A DNA stretch of 64,000 nucleotides from Bacteroidota bacterium (GTDB taxonomy: Bacteria; Bacteroidota; Bacteroidia; B-17B0; Aurantibacillaceae): positions 124,001-188,000 of the forward strand of contig CAUJCR010000006.1 in NCBI GenBank assembly GCA_963169355.1, read 5' to 3'. The notes beneath the pieces are model-generated. The model was given only the letters and a program-made list of their open reading frames with translations. It was not told the origin of the DNA and did not search any database. A program made the position numbers and the translations under genes. This document shows positions 26,930 to 36,559 of this stretch, piece after piece (the stretch's first letter is position 1; each line of letters starts with the position of its first letter).

Positions 26930-26980
26930 ACCACTTATTGGTAAAATCTAACCACTTATTAATTACCTTTTAACACTTAT
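26929..26980 (+). repeat. three direct repeats of CACTTAT at exact 21-bp spacing
   Basis: AACCACTTATT occurs at 26929-26939 and again at 26950-26960, and AACACTTAT at 26972-26980. The shared core CACTTAT starts at 26932, 26953 and 26974, so each step is exactly 21 bp, two turns of the helix. The repeats begin at the stop of the small basic protein gene and lie about 140-190 bp upstream of the promoter for the TonB/PorV operon. The geometry resembles sites for regulators that bind one face of DNA as tandem units, such as LytTR-domain proteins (9-bp sites with 12-bp spacers). Confidence 0.5.
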
Positions 26981-27009
26981 CGAGTTTTCTTAAAAAATGT
27001 GAAATTAAC

Positions 27010-27040
27010 AACTTAACTTCGTGTTAATTCTTGTTAAGTT
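27010..27040. promoter_or_regulatory. inverted repeat AACTTAAC / GTTAAGTT, possible operator
   Basis: AACTTAAC at 27010-27017 and its perfect complement GTTAAGTT at 27033-27040, separated by 15 bases. The centre-to-centre distance (23 bp) is near two helical turns, as for a dimeric regulator. No U-tract follows, so it is not a terminator. It is AT-rich, so chance is possible. Confidence 0.35.
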
Positions 27041-27116
27041 ATAACGGCAATTAACACTAAAAATTTGGAAAATAACAATCACATAATCAGTATTTTACAA
27101 AAAAACAAGATAAAAA

Positions 27117-27148
27117 TTTGCAGTAGTAGCTTATCATTTATATATTTA
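27117..27148 (+). promoter_or_regulatory. promoter of the TonB receptor/PorV operon
   Basis: TTTG at 27117-27120, a 20-base spacer, then TATATTTA at 27141-27148. This is the Bacteroidota -33/-7 pattern with one mismatch (final A for G). It ends 41 bases before ATG 27190. The 260-base gap upstream of this gene also holds the direct and inverted repeats listed separately. Confidence 0.5.
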
Positions 27149-27189
27149 TCGGCTCATAATAACGGGTGTGTAACGCAAAAATTAAAGAT

Positions 27190-30100
27190 ATGTTAAAAAA
27201 AATTTACCTATCACTTGTAACAATTTTAGTAGCTGGGTCGTCTTTATTGGCTCAAAACAACGGTGGTGCAATTAAAGTAACCTTAAAAGACAAGAATAGT
27301 GGAGAAACAATTCCATTTGCAAACGTCGTAGCTTATCAAAACGGCGTACAGGTTGGTGTTGCTACTACCGATATGGATGGTGTTGCAATTATCAAGCCTT
27401 TAAGTCCAGGTAAATACGATGTAAAAGGTATTTATGTTGGATACAAAGCCAAAGAATTTAAAGGCGTTGTTGTTGGTGAAGCAAAAACAGCTTACGTAGA
27501 AATTCCATTAGAAAATGGTGATGGTGTGGATTTAGGTCAGGTAGATGTTGTAGCATACCAAGAGCCATTAATTGATGGTGATATGAAATCAGGAGGTACT
27601 GTAACTCGTGAAGAATACCAAAACATGGCTACTAAAAACATTAACTCGGTAGCAGCTACTACAGCTGGTGTTTATCAAGCTGATGAAGGCTCTTCGTTAA
27701 ATGTACGTGGTGGTCGTTCTTCTTCAACAATTTATTTTGTAGATGGTGTGAAAGTAATAGGTGGTTTAGGCGTTCCTCAACAAGGTGTTGAACAATTAAA
27801 TGTTATCACTGGTGGTGTGCCTGCTCAATATGGTGATGCTACTTCTGGTATTATCTCTGTTACAACCCGCGGCCCTCAAAGTAAATTTTCAGGAGGTGTT
27901 GAGTTAATATCTTCTCAATTAACTGATAAATTTGGATACAACTCTTTAGGTTTTTCTTTAGGAGGACCCATTTTACAAAAGAGAGACTCTACAGGTCAAA
28001 AGAAACCAGTTATTGGTTTCTTCTTAGCAGGACAAGGTACTTATGAAAAAGACCCAATTCCTTCATCCATTAATTTATGGAAAGTAAAAGATGATAAATT
28101 AGCTGAATTAGAGAAAACTCCTTTACGTATAATTACTGTTGGTAACGAAGATAAATTTTATCCTGAATTAAGATGGTTAACTAAAGATGATATGCAACAA
28201 ATTAGAACACATCAAAATATCGCATCTCGTTCTGTACAATTAAATGGTAATATTAAAATTAAAGTAGCTCCTAATACCGATTTACAAATTGGTGGTGCTT
28301 TTGATTATGGAAATGGTCATAGTTTTGTTTATGATTATTCGTTATTTAATCCACAAAACAATCCACAATATATTAATACAACATGGAGAACTTATGCAAA
28401 GGTTAATCAAAAATTTGGTACTACACAATCTTCGTCAGACAAAGAAAAATCACAAGCATTAGTATCTAACGCTTTCTTTACCTTTTTAGCAAGTTACGAA
28501 AAGTCAAAATCAAAAACTCAAGATGATACTCATAAAGATAATTTGTTCAATTATGGATATCAAGGTAAATACTTATATAACATAGATACAGTTAGTAATT
28601 ATGCTTATAAATATAACGCTACCGAAAACAAATATTATCTAGATTATCTAGGTCCAATTTCAGGTCCAGTAACATTTGAGCGTAGTGAGTTAAATCCAAC
28701 TACAGCAAACTACTCTTCACAAGTGTTCAATTACATGGGTTCTTTACCTAATATTTATGCGGCTCAAACTAATAATGCTTACATTAATGGAGATCGTCCT
28801 GCAAACGTAAATAGTTTATTTTATCCTACAGGTCGTCAATATAACGGTTATTCTTATAGTGAATATACTCAATTACGTTTTGCATCTAGTTTCTCAGCCG
28901 ATTTTAAAAATCATGCTATCATGGTAGGGGTTGAGTTCGATCAACGCGAACAACGTTCATTCTCAGTAAATCCAATTGGATTATGGGAGCGTATGCGTTT
29001 CTTAACAAATTCTCACTTAGTGTCTTTAGATACGAGTGCAGCAGGAACCACTATTTTACCTGGTATTCCTGAAACTGGCGGATTAGAAAGATACTACCAC
29101 AGATACGTTTATAACGAAGCAAGTCAAACACAAATTGATAAATCTATCAGAGAATTGTTAGGGTACTCTAAAGACAACCAAACAATTATTAATACAGATG
29201 CTTTAACACCTGATCAAATGAAATTAGACATGTTTAGTGCTCTTGATTTATTAAGTGAAACAGGTATGCAACCTTTAGTAGATTATTATGGTTATGATTA
29301 TTTAGGTAATAAAGATAAATCAGCTACTAATCTTGAAAAATTCTTAACAGAAAAAGATAAAAATGGTAATTTAATGTTACGTTCTGGAGCGTATAAACCT
29401 ATTTATGTAGCAGGTTATATTCAAGATAAATTTGATTTCCGTGATTTAAGATTTAATATCGGGGTGCGTGTTGACCGTTTTGACGCTAACCAAAAAGTAT
29501 TAAAAGATCCTTATGTATTCCAAGAAGTTTATACCGCAGGAGAGAAAGCACCTAATCGCCCTGAAAACATTAAGAGTGATTATGTAGTTTATGTAGATGA
29601 TCCTTCATCTTCTAATCCACAGATAGTAGGATATCGTTATACTGATGTTAAAACAGCTGCAACTACTTGGTATAATAGCGAAGGTAAAGAAATCTCTGAC
29701 CCTAAATTATTAGCCGTAGATGGTAAATTAGCACCATATTTAAAAGATCCAAATTATGCTTCTAAAAATCCATTTAGCGTTAATGCTTTTAAAGATTACA
29801 AGCCACAAATTAATGTAATGCCTCGTGCAGCATTCTCTTTCCCTATTTCAGACGTTGCTAATTTCTTTGCACACTACGATGTGTTAACTCAGCGTCCTAA
29901 TGATGGATTTATGAGATTTGACCCTAAAGATTATTATTTTATTAATTCACAAAGTCAACCACTTATCGTAAACTCTAACTTAAAACCAGAAAAAACAATT
30001 GATTACGAAATTGGTTACCAACAAATTTTAAATCAAAAGAAAAACGCATCTTTAAAATTAACAGCGTTCTATCGTGAATTAAGAGATCAAATTACAATTG

Positions 30101-30897
30101 TGTCTTTATCTAATGCGTATCCTAAAACATATATCACTTACCAAAATAGAGATTTTGGAACTGTAAAAGGCTTAACTGCTGAGTTCGATTTACGTCGTAC
30201 AAATGGTTTTGCAATTACTGCTAACTATATGTTACAGTTTGCTGAGGGTTCTGGTTCTAATGCTAACTCGGGTGCTAGCCTAGCACAATCTAATCAACCT
30301 AACTTACGTATTACCTTACCTTTAGATTACGACCAACGTCATACTATTACCCTTAACTTAGATTACCGTTTTGGAAATGGTAAAGATTACAAAGGACCTC
30401 AATTTAACCGTAAGAAAAAAGGAGAAGAGCAAACTGTTCAGTTATTACAAGATGTGGGTGCTAACTTAATCTTCCGTATTGGTTCTGGTACACCTTATAC
30501 ACGTTACGCTGTAGCTAGCCCAGTAGGAGGAAAAACTCAAATTAATGGTACTGTAAATGGTTCTAGCAAGCCTTGGCAGTTTAGAACTGATTTAAGAGTT
30601 GATAAAAATATTGAGTTAACTTGGGGTAAAGATGATAGTGAAAACAAGAAAAAAGCTAACCTAAATGTTTATGTACAAGTATTAAATTTATTTAATACAC
30701 GTAATGTGTTAAATGTGTATGGTTATACAGGTAACCCAGAAGATGATGGCTATTTAGCATCTGCACAAGGACAAGCATATGCTTCAACCCTTAATAACTA
30801 TTCTGCTTACGTGGATCAATATAACATTTATATCAACAATCCTGCGAATTTTGGTCGCCCTCGTACTATCAGAATTGGTGTAATGTTAGACTTTTAA
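27190..30897 (+). CDS. TonB-dependent outer-membrane receptor with CarboxypepD_reg-like N-terminus
   Basis: 1235 residues from ATG 27190; a GTG 24 bases upstream is in frame but lies before the signal peptide. Signal peptide 1-22 (ends SLLAQ). A beta-sandwich of the CarboxypepD_reg type covers ~26-110 (ETIPFANVVAYQNGVQVG, GKYDVKGIYVGYK). A plug domain follows at ~135-235 (LNVRGGRSSSTIYFVDGVKV, GVPAQYGDATSGIISVTTRG). The remainder is a beta-barrel ending in an aromatic strand (RIGVMLDF). Such proteins import ligands or act in T9SS-linked envelope processes. It is the first gene of an operon with a large secreted protein (25 bases later) and a PorV/PorQ-like barrel. No SusD gene follows, so a polysaccharide-uptake pair is unlikely. 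Ligand unknown. Confidence 0.88.
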   Translation: MLKKIYLSLVTILVAGSSLLAQNNGGAIKVTLKDKNSGETIPFANVVAYQNGVQVGVATTDMDGVAIIKPLSPGKYDVKGIYVGYKAKEFKGVVVGEAKTAYVEIPLENGDGVDLGQVDVVAYQEPLIDGDMKSGGTVTREEYQNMATKNINSVAATTAGVYQADEGSSLNVRGGRSSSTIYFVDGVKVIGGLGVPQQGVEQLNVITGGVPAQYGDATSGIISVTTRGPQSKFSGGVELISSQLTDKFGYNSLGFSLGGPILQKRDSTGQKKPVIGFFLAGQGTYEKDPIPSSINLWKVKDDKLAELEKTPLRIITVGNEDKFYPELRWLTKDDMQQIRTHQNIASRSVQLNGNIKIKVAPNTDLQIGGAFDYGNGHSFVYDYSLFNPQNNPQYINTTWRTYAKVNQKFGTTQSSSDKEKSQALVSNAFFTFLASYEKSKSKTQDDTHKDNLFNYGYQGKYLYNIDTVSNYAYKYNATENKYYLDYLGPISGPVTFERSELNPTTANYSSQVFNYMGSLPNIYAAQTNNAYINGDRPANVNSLFYPTGRQYNGYSYSEYTQLRFASSFSADFKNHAIMVGVEFDQREQRSFSVNPIGLWERMRFLTNSHLVSLDTSAAGTTILPGIPETGGLERYYHRYVYNEASQTQIDKSIRELLGYSKDNQTIINTDALTPDQMKLDMFSALDLLSETGMQPLVDYYGYDYLGNKDKSATNLEKFLTEKDKNGNLMLRSGAYKPIYVAGYIQDKFDFRDLRFNIGVRVDRFDANQKVLKDPYVFQEVYTAGEKAPNRPENIKSDYVVYVDDPSSSNPQIVGYRYTDVKTAATTWYNSEGKEISDPKLLAVDGKLAPYLKDPNYASKNPFSVNAFKDYKPQINVMPRAAFSFPISDVANFFAHYDVLTQRPNDGFMRFDPKDYYFINSQSQPLIVNSNLKPEKTIDYEIGYQQILNQKKNASLKLTAFYRELRDQITIVSLSNAYPKTYITYQNRDFGTVKGLTAEFDLRRTNGFAITANYMLQFAEGSGSNANSGASLAQSNQPNLRITLPLDYDQRHTITLNLDYRFGNGKDYKGPQFNRKKKGEEQTVQLLQDVGANLIFRIGSGTPYTRYAVASPVGGKTQINGTVNGSSKPWQFRTDLRVDKNIELTWGKDDSENKKKANLNVYVQVLNLFNTRNVLNVYGYTGNPEDDGYLASAQGQAYASTLNNYSAYVDQYNIYINNPANFGRPRTIRIGVMLDF

Positions 30898-30922
30898 TTA
30901 TTTAATATAAAGACTTTATAAT

Positions 30923-33900
30923 ATGGAAACGATGAATAAGTTGAATAAAAGTTTGGTAATGGCTACTTTAGCATTATCAGCCTTGTCAGTAGATGCTAGA
31001 GAAAGAGTAGGTTCTACTTTTAAAACAGCATCACCCGAAAAAGTAATGGCTGGATGTACTCCGGCTCAATCTTCGGCTGAATTAGCGGTAAACAACGTGA
31101 GAACTATTGTGTTTGCATCGGCAGACATGTGGTGGGATTTATTTGGTACTCAAAATGCTTGGTACTATGTGCCAAAAGTAGAAGACCGTTCTTTAGGAGC
31201 GTCATCTAACTTTGCAGGTAGTGTATGGTTTGGAGGATTAGATGCTGGTAACCAGTTAAAATTAGCGGCGCAAACATATCGTCAAACTCAATCTGGAGGT
31301 GTTAGTTTTTGGCCAGGTCCTTTAACTACGGGTGATGCCACTGTTTCAAGCGATGTGTGTTTGAAATATGATAAAATATTTAAAATGACTCGTACTGAGG
31401 TTGATAACTTTGTACTTGCTGGCGGCGCTATTACTGATAATATTAAAAATTGGCCAGGTAATGGAGATATTACTTTAAATCAAGATTTAAATTTAGCGCC
31501 ATTTGTGGATGTGAATGGTGATGGGTATTATCGTCCTGAAACGGATGGTGATTATCCGTATTATGATGTATATAACCAAGGTTTAAGAGATAACTTAGGA
31601 ATTTGTAAAGCAAGAGTTTTTGGTGATGAAACCTTATGGTGGGTATACAATGATGCAGGTAACACCCATGGTAATGGAGGTAAAATAATTGGTATGGAAA
31701 TTCGAGCTCAAGCTTTTGCCTTTAAAACAACCGATGAAATTAATAATATGACCTTTTACAACTATCAATTAGTAAACCGTTCTTCTTTCCCATTATATCA
31801 AACATATATGACTGTTTGGACAGACGCTGATATGGGTTATTACGGTGATGACTATATCGGTTGTGATGTACAAAGAGGTATGGGATATTTATATAATGGA
31901 GATTCTTATGATGAATCTACTGCTGGTATCCCAGGCTACCATAATTCAATTCCTGCTATTGGTTGCGACTTCTTCCAAGGTCCAATTCCTCCTCCAGATG
32001 GAATTGATAATGATGGTGATGGTAATTTTGATGAGCTAGGTGAGCAAATGGGGATGACTAAATTTATGTACTTTAATAATGGCTATGGTTCACCTCCTCC
32101 AGGCACTTTAGACCCTGATAATGCAGCGCAATATTATCAATATATGACTGGTTATTGGAAAGATGGCGCTCCTCTTACTTGTGGTGGAAGTGGATATGGT
32201 GGAACAATTCCTACAGATTATGCATACCCTGCTGATACCTATACGAGTGGTCCATGTGGTGTGTGGGAAGAATCTGGTGCACCTGGCGATAGACGATTCT
32301 TACAATCAGCTGGTCCTTTTGTATTACAACCTGGTGCCGTTAACTATGTAACCTTTGGTTTACCATGGGCACGTACAACATCTACTGATCCTAAAGCATC
32401 TATTCCTTTATTAAAAGTAGCAGATGATAAAGCTCAAGCTTTATTCGATAACTGTTTCCGAGTATTATCTGGTCCTGAAGCTCCAGATATGACTATTCAA
32501 GAACTAGAAAATGAACTGATTATTTACTTTACTAATAAACCTGGTTCGAACAATTATTTGAATCAATATAAAGAAGAAGACGTAACTATTCAAGTAGATC
32601 CTGCTCATTTTCCAAACGTAGATCGTTTCTACCGTTTCGAAGGATTTAAATTATATCAATTAAAAAACAACTCGATTATTCAAGAAGAGTTAGATGATCC
32701 ATCAAAAGCTAAGTTAATATTTAATTGCGACGTAGCTAATGGTATCACTCGTATTGTGAATTATGAATACGATGCTATTGTGGGTGGAGATGTACCAAAA
32801 GTAAAAGTGGATAAGAACGACATGAGTGATATGGGTGTTAAATCTTCGTTCCGCTTTACAGAAGATGCTTTCTCAACTACGAGTGATAAAAAAGTAATTA
32901 ATCATAAGGAGTATTACTTCTTCTGTGTGGCTTATGGCTATAACCAATATGGTGAGTATAAGCAAGATCAAGTATTTACAGTTGCTGGTGTTCCAAGTAT
33001 GGAAGGTCAAAAGAAACCTTATTTAGAGGGTCGTAAGTCTAAAAAAGCAATTGGTGTACCGCATAATCCAGCTTCTGAAAAAGATGGAACTGTTGCAAAT
33101 TCAACTTATGGTTATGGTCCTAAAGTAACTCGCTTAGAGGGTCAAGGTAATGGTGGTAATTACTTAGATTTAACTGCTGCATCAGTAAATGATATTTTAG
33201 CGAGTAGCACAGGTCGTGCAGATATTATCACTTATGAAAATGGTCGTGGTCCAATTAACATTAAGGTAGTTGACCCATTAAATGTACCAAATTCAGAATT
33301 TACATTAGCTTTTATAAATAGAAACTGGTTCTACAATTCTTCTTTAACAATGGCTCAGATTAATGATACAATTAATTCAGATCCATGTAGAACAGATAAC
33401 TATCATAAAACTATGCCATATCCTCAGTTATCATTAACCAAAAATGTTACTAAAGGCTATGTTAATATGGATACAACTACTTGGGTATTAAAAGACTTAA
33501 GCACTTCTAAAGAGTATTATCCTTGTAAGTCAATTAAAATAGGAGAAGAATATTACTTTAGTGATTTAGGACTTTCAATTAATATTGGTGGCGGAACAGA
33601 TGTAGCGGGTGTTTCTCCTAAAGCTAACTCTGCAACAGATAAGATTATACACCAGTCTGATATTATTGGAGCCAATATTTTTTATTCAGTTGAAGGTCAA
33701 AACTGGTTATCGGGTGTAGCTGATGTGGATGGAGCTTCGGCAGGCGCATTTAACTGGATTCGTTCAGGTAATTATGTAGATGCAACAGATGGTACCTTAA
33801 ATGATTATAAAGCAGTTAATGATTCATTAAATAGTTCAGGAACTATTTTTGCAGATGAAGCACAATACTTTGAAAATGTATTAGGTGGAACTTGGGCTCC

Positions 33901-35353
33901 TTATGCCTTAGTAGCAACTGCTAAACAAACAAATGATTTTGCAGCACCTGGTTATGCAAATATGACAAGTGCGGCTGGCGTTCTTCAGAATGTATTTGAT
34001 TTAAGAACCTTAGCAAGTGTGGATATTGTATTAACTAAAGACAAGAGTAAATGGACCCGTTGTTTAGTTTTAGAACAAAATGGTGAACCTGCTTCTACAT
34101 CTACACACGCTACTAAGTTAGAACCAAGAAGAAGAAAATCGGTTGATAAACAAGGTATTGGTTTAGGTGAGCCTGGCTGTAATACTGCAGAAGCTCAGTT
34201 GGATACATTTACAACTGGTTTAGGTTGGTTCCCAGGCTACGCAATTAATTTAGAAACTGGTGAGCGATTAAATATTGCCTTTGGTGAAGATTCGTATCAA
34301 ACCACTAATAATGGTGATGATATGATGTGGAATCCAACTAATGTAACGTCAACATCTACTTATCCTTACGCATTTGGTGGAAGACATTACATTTATGTGT
34401 TTGGTAATAATAGAAGTGGATCTACTTATAATAGTCCAAATGCAGCTGCTCCATTTAAAGATAAATTAATTGGTGCTGGACCATACAATATGGCTGCATT
34501 TACAGATATGGTACATGTGTATAAATGGGCAAATAACACTATTAATACTACAGGAGCTACATCTTCTCAAAAAAATAGTGCAAACGTTGTATTAACTAAC
34601 TTGTGGGCAGATGCTATGTGGACAAGTATGCCAGTAACCATAGATGCAAAATATAACTTTAAACACCCAGAAGATATGTCGTGTGATGCAAGAGTGGCAT
34701 TACGTGTTAAGAAAGCATATCGTCCAGGTATGGCATCAAATACATATATTAATGCTTCGGCTTATACAGCAGGTGGTTATGTAAATCCAAGTACTGCTTT
34801 AAACATTAACTATGCACCTACAATACAACCTTTCTATGGAAGTGGTTCAGCTACTATAAATGGCTTCTTATCAGTAGCAACAACAAATACACTTTCATCA
34901 CCAGTAAATAATAACTTTGGATTGTATAAATTCAGCACAAGTGATATTTATACTGAGATAAATAATGCAGAAAAAATGAAATCTGCTTTAGATTTAATCA
35001 ACATTGTTCCAAACCCTTATTATGCTTACTCTAAATACGAAACTAATCGTATTGATAATAGAGTAAGAATAACGAACTTACCAAATAAATGTAGAATAAA
35101 AATATTTACCTTAAATGGTACTTTAGTTCGTACATTTAATCGTGATGTAAGTGGACAAGAAGACCTTGAAACTACTGAATCTGATTATACCCGCAACAGA
35201 CGCTTAGCATACCAAGATTGGGATTTGAAAAACCAAAGCGGAATTACAGTGGCTAGCGGATTATATATCATTCATGTAGATGTACCAGGTGTAGGTGAGA
35301 AAATCTTAAAATGGTTTGGTGTAATGCGCCCTCTAGATTTACAAAGTTATTAA
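30923..35353 (+). CDS. very large secreted protein with T9SS-like C-terminal domain
   Basis: 1476 residues. Signal peptide within 1-26 (KSLVMATLALSALSVDA). The N-terminal region has WWDLFGTQNAWYYVP and AGSVWFGGLDAGN, features I have seen in large exported Bacteroidota proteins. Asp-rich loops of the calcium-binding thrombospondin-3/EF type occur at DVNGDGYY and DGIDNDGDGNFDE. The C-terminus (from about 1355: NIVPNPYYAYSKYE, RIKIFTLNGTLVRTF, GITVASGLYIIHVDVPG) is a sorting-type beta-sandwich related to T9SS/FlgD-like domains, with the extra tail KWFGVMRPLDLQSY. It lies between a TonB receptor and a PorV-like protein, which may escort it to the surface. Function unknown; not frameshifted. Confidence 0.78.
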   Translation: METMNKLNKSLVMATLALSALSVDARERVGSTFKTASPEKVMAGCTPAQSSAELAVNNVRTIVFASADMWWDLFGTQNAWYYVPKVEDRSLGASSNFAGSVWFGGLDAGNQLKLAAQTYRQTQSGGVSFWPGPLTTGDATVSSDVCLKYDKIFKMTRTEVDNFVLAGGAITDNIKNWPGNGDITLNQDLNLAPFVDVNGDGYYRPETDGDYPYYDVYNQGLRDNLGICKARVFGDETLWWVYNDAGNTHGNGGKIIGMEIRAQAFAFKTTDEINNMTFYNYQLVNRSSFPLYQTYMTVWTDADMGYYGDDYIGCDVQRGMGYLYNGDSYDESTAGIPGYHNSIPAIGCDFFQGPIPPPDGIDNDGDGNFDELGEQMGMTKFMYFNNGYGSPPPGTLDPDNAAQYYQYMTGYWKDGAPLTCGGSGYGGTIPTDYAYPADTYTSGPCGVWEESGAPGDRRFLQSAGPFVLQPGAVNYVTFGLPWARTTSTDPKASIPLLKVADDKAQALFDNCFRVLSGPEAPDMTIQELENELIIYFTNKPGSNNYLNQYKEEDVTIQVDPAHFPNVDRFYRFEGFKLYQLKNNSIIQEELDDPSKAKLIFNCDVANGITRIVNYEYDAIVGGDVPKVKVDKNDMSDMGVKSSFRFTEDAFSTTSDKKVINHKEYYFFCVAYGYNQYGEYKQDQVFTVAGVPSMEGQKKPYLEGRKSKKAIGVPHNPASEKDGTVANSTYGYGPKVTRLEGQGNGGNYLDLTAASVNDILASSTGRADIITYENGRGPINIKVVDPLNVPNSEFTLAFINRNWFYNSSLTMAQINDTINSDPCRTDNYHKTMPYPQLSLTKNVTKGYVNMDTTTWVLKDLSTSKEYYPCKSIKIGEEYYFSDLGLSINIGGGTDVAGVSPKANSATDKIIHQSDIIGANIFYSVEGQNWLSGVADVDGASAGAFNWIRSGNYVDATDGTLNDYKAVNDSLNSSGTIFADEAQYFENVLGGTWAPYALVATAKQTNDFAAPGYANMTSAAGVLQNVFDLRTLASVDIVLTKDKSKWTRCLVLEQNGEPASTSTHATKLEPRRRKSVDKQGIGLGEPGCNTAEAQLDTFTTGLGWFPGYAINLETGERLNIAFGEDSYQTTNNGDDMMWNPTNVTSTSTYPYAFGGRHYIYVFGNNRSGSTYNSPNAAAPFKDKLIGAGPYNMAAFTDMVHVYKWANNTINTTGATSSQKNSANVVLTNLWADAMWTSMPVTIDAKYNFKHPEDMSCDARVALRVKKAYRPGMASNTYINASAYTAGGYVNPSTALNINYAPTIQPFYGSGSATINGFLSVATTNTLSSPVNNNFGLYKFSTSDIYTEINNAEKMKSALDLINIVPNPYYAYSKYETNRIDNRVRITNLPNKCRIKIFTLNGTLVRTFNRDVSGQEDLETTESDYTRNRRLAYQDWDLKNQSGITVASGLYIIHVDVPGVGEKILKWFGVMRPLDLQSY

Positions 35354-35382
35354 TCGTTTAATTGAATTAAATACAACAAGAT

Positions 35383-36474
35383 ATGAAGTCGTTTTTAAAA
35401 GTATCATTAAGTGCAGTGTTAACTGGAGGGCTTTTAGCCACAGGTTTTCAAGCTCAAGCTGGAAATCCTGAGCGTGCTGGTCAAGCAGGAGCAACACAAC
35501 TTTTAATAAACCCTTATGCTCGTTCTGCTGGATGGGCAGCCGCTAACGGAGCATTTTCAAGAGGCTTAGAGTCTCAATATACTAACGTGGCTGGTATTGC
35601 TTATACTAAGCGCACAGAGGTAATGTTTATGCGTTCGGCTTGGTTGGTAGGAACAGGTATTAATATTAATGCTTTTGGGGTGTCTCAGCGTGTGGGAGAA
35701 ACTGGCGCTATAGGCTTAGGTATTACGTCTATTAATGCTGGAAAAATTGAGCGTACTACCGAAGACCAACCAGAAGGAGGTTTAGGGACTTTTACACCTC
35801 GTTTTACTAATATTGCTTTATCGTATGCTAAATGCTTTTCTGATAATATTTATGGTGGTATTACCGTAAGAGCTATTTCAGAAGGAATTGATAACGTAAA
35901 AGCCCAAGGTGTTTCAATTGATGCAGGCGTACAATATCATACTGGAAAGCAAGAACAAATGCACTTAGGCGTAGCTTTAAAAAACATCGGACCTAAAATG
36001 CAATATAAGGGTGATGGTCTTTCTACTCAAGGAACTGTTACTAATGCGTATGGTAACGAATATCAATTAACATTAAACAATCGTTCAGGAGCTTTTGAAT
36101 TACCAGCGCTTTTAAATATATCTTTAGGATATGATTTGTATTTCTTAAAAGATACAGCTGGAAAAGCAGATAAAACGCACCGCGTTACTGTAGCAGGTAA
36201 TTATACCTCAAACTCATTTACTAAAGATAACTATATGTTTGGTTTAGAGTACGGTTGGAGAAATATTGTGATGGTACGCGGAGGTTTAACTGTAGAAAAA
36301 GGTATTTTTAAAGGTGAAGGAAACCGCACAACAGCATTTACTGGTCCTTCTTGCGGTGCTACCGTAGAAATTCCATTTACAGAGAAAAAATCAACTGTAG
36401 CAGTTGATTATTCTTACCGATTCACAAATCCATTTGGTGGTGTACACACATTTGGATTACGTGTGAACTTGTAA
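35383..36474 (+). CDS. PorV/PorQ-family outer-membrane beta-barrel protein
   Basis: 363 residues. Signal peptide 1-26 (VLTGGLLATGFQAQA). The mature start GATQLLINPYARSAGWAAANGAF and then TNVAGIAYTKRTEVMFMRSAWL match the PorV/PorQ (UPF0164/FadL-like) pattern. Repeated amphipathic strands run to a C-terminal FGLRVNL. PorV is the T9SS shuttle that takes cargo from the translocon to the attachment complex; PorQ is a related accessory. This may be an operon-specific PorV-like shuttle for the 1476-residue protein encoded 29 bases upstream. The general T9SS porV may be elsewhere. Confidence 0.8.
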   Translation: MKSFLKVSLSAVLTGGLLATGFQAQAGNPERAGQAGATQLLINPYARSAGWAAANGAFSRGLESQYTNVAGIAYTKRTEVMFMRSAWLVGTGININAFGVSQRVGETGAIGLGITSINAGKIERTTEDQPEGGLGTFTPRFTNIALSYAKCFSDNIYGGITVRAISEGIDNVKAQGVSIDAGVQYHTGKQEQMHLGVALKNIGPKMQYKGDGLSTQGTVTNAYGNEYQLTLNNRSGAFELPALLNISLGYDLYFLKDTAGKADKTHRVTVAGNYTSNSFTKDNYMFGLEYGWRNIVMVRGGLTVEKGIFKGEGNRTTAFTGPSCGATVEIPFTEKKSTVAVDYSYRFTNPFGGVHTFGLRVNL

Positions 36475-36499
36475 AATCAAAATAAATTATATATCTTTG
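36469..36499 (+). promoter_or_regulatory. greA promoter
   Basis: TTG at 36469-36471 (overlapping the end of the previous gene), a 20-base spacer, then TATCTTTG at 36492-36499, a perfect -7 TAnnTTTG. Transcription would begin near 36506, right at the base of the hairpin listed next. Confidence 0.55.
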
Positions 36500-36506
36500 C
36501 TTTATT

Positions 36507-36537
36507 GAATCCCGAAAACACTTTCGGGATTCTTTTT
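36507..36537 (+). terminator. hairpin with U-tract between the PorV-like gene and greA
   Basis: An 11-bp perfect stem, GAATCCCGAAA at 36507-36517 with TTTCGGGATTC at 36522-36532, loop ACAC, followed by five more T (TTTTT) at 36533-36537. It has the form of an intrinsic terminator for the TonB/PorV operon. It lies downstream of the greA promoter as well, so greA transcripts would begin with it. Confidence 0.75.
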
Positions 36538-36559
36538 ATTTTATTAAATTTTTAATACA

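Noticed and set aside
27190-35353. SusC/SusD polysaccharide utilisation locus
   Set aside because: The second protein is not SusD-like (no lipoprotein signal, no SusD TPR fold; it has a T9SS-like C-terminus), and there are no glycoside hydrolases nearby.
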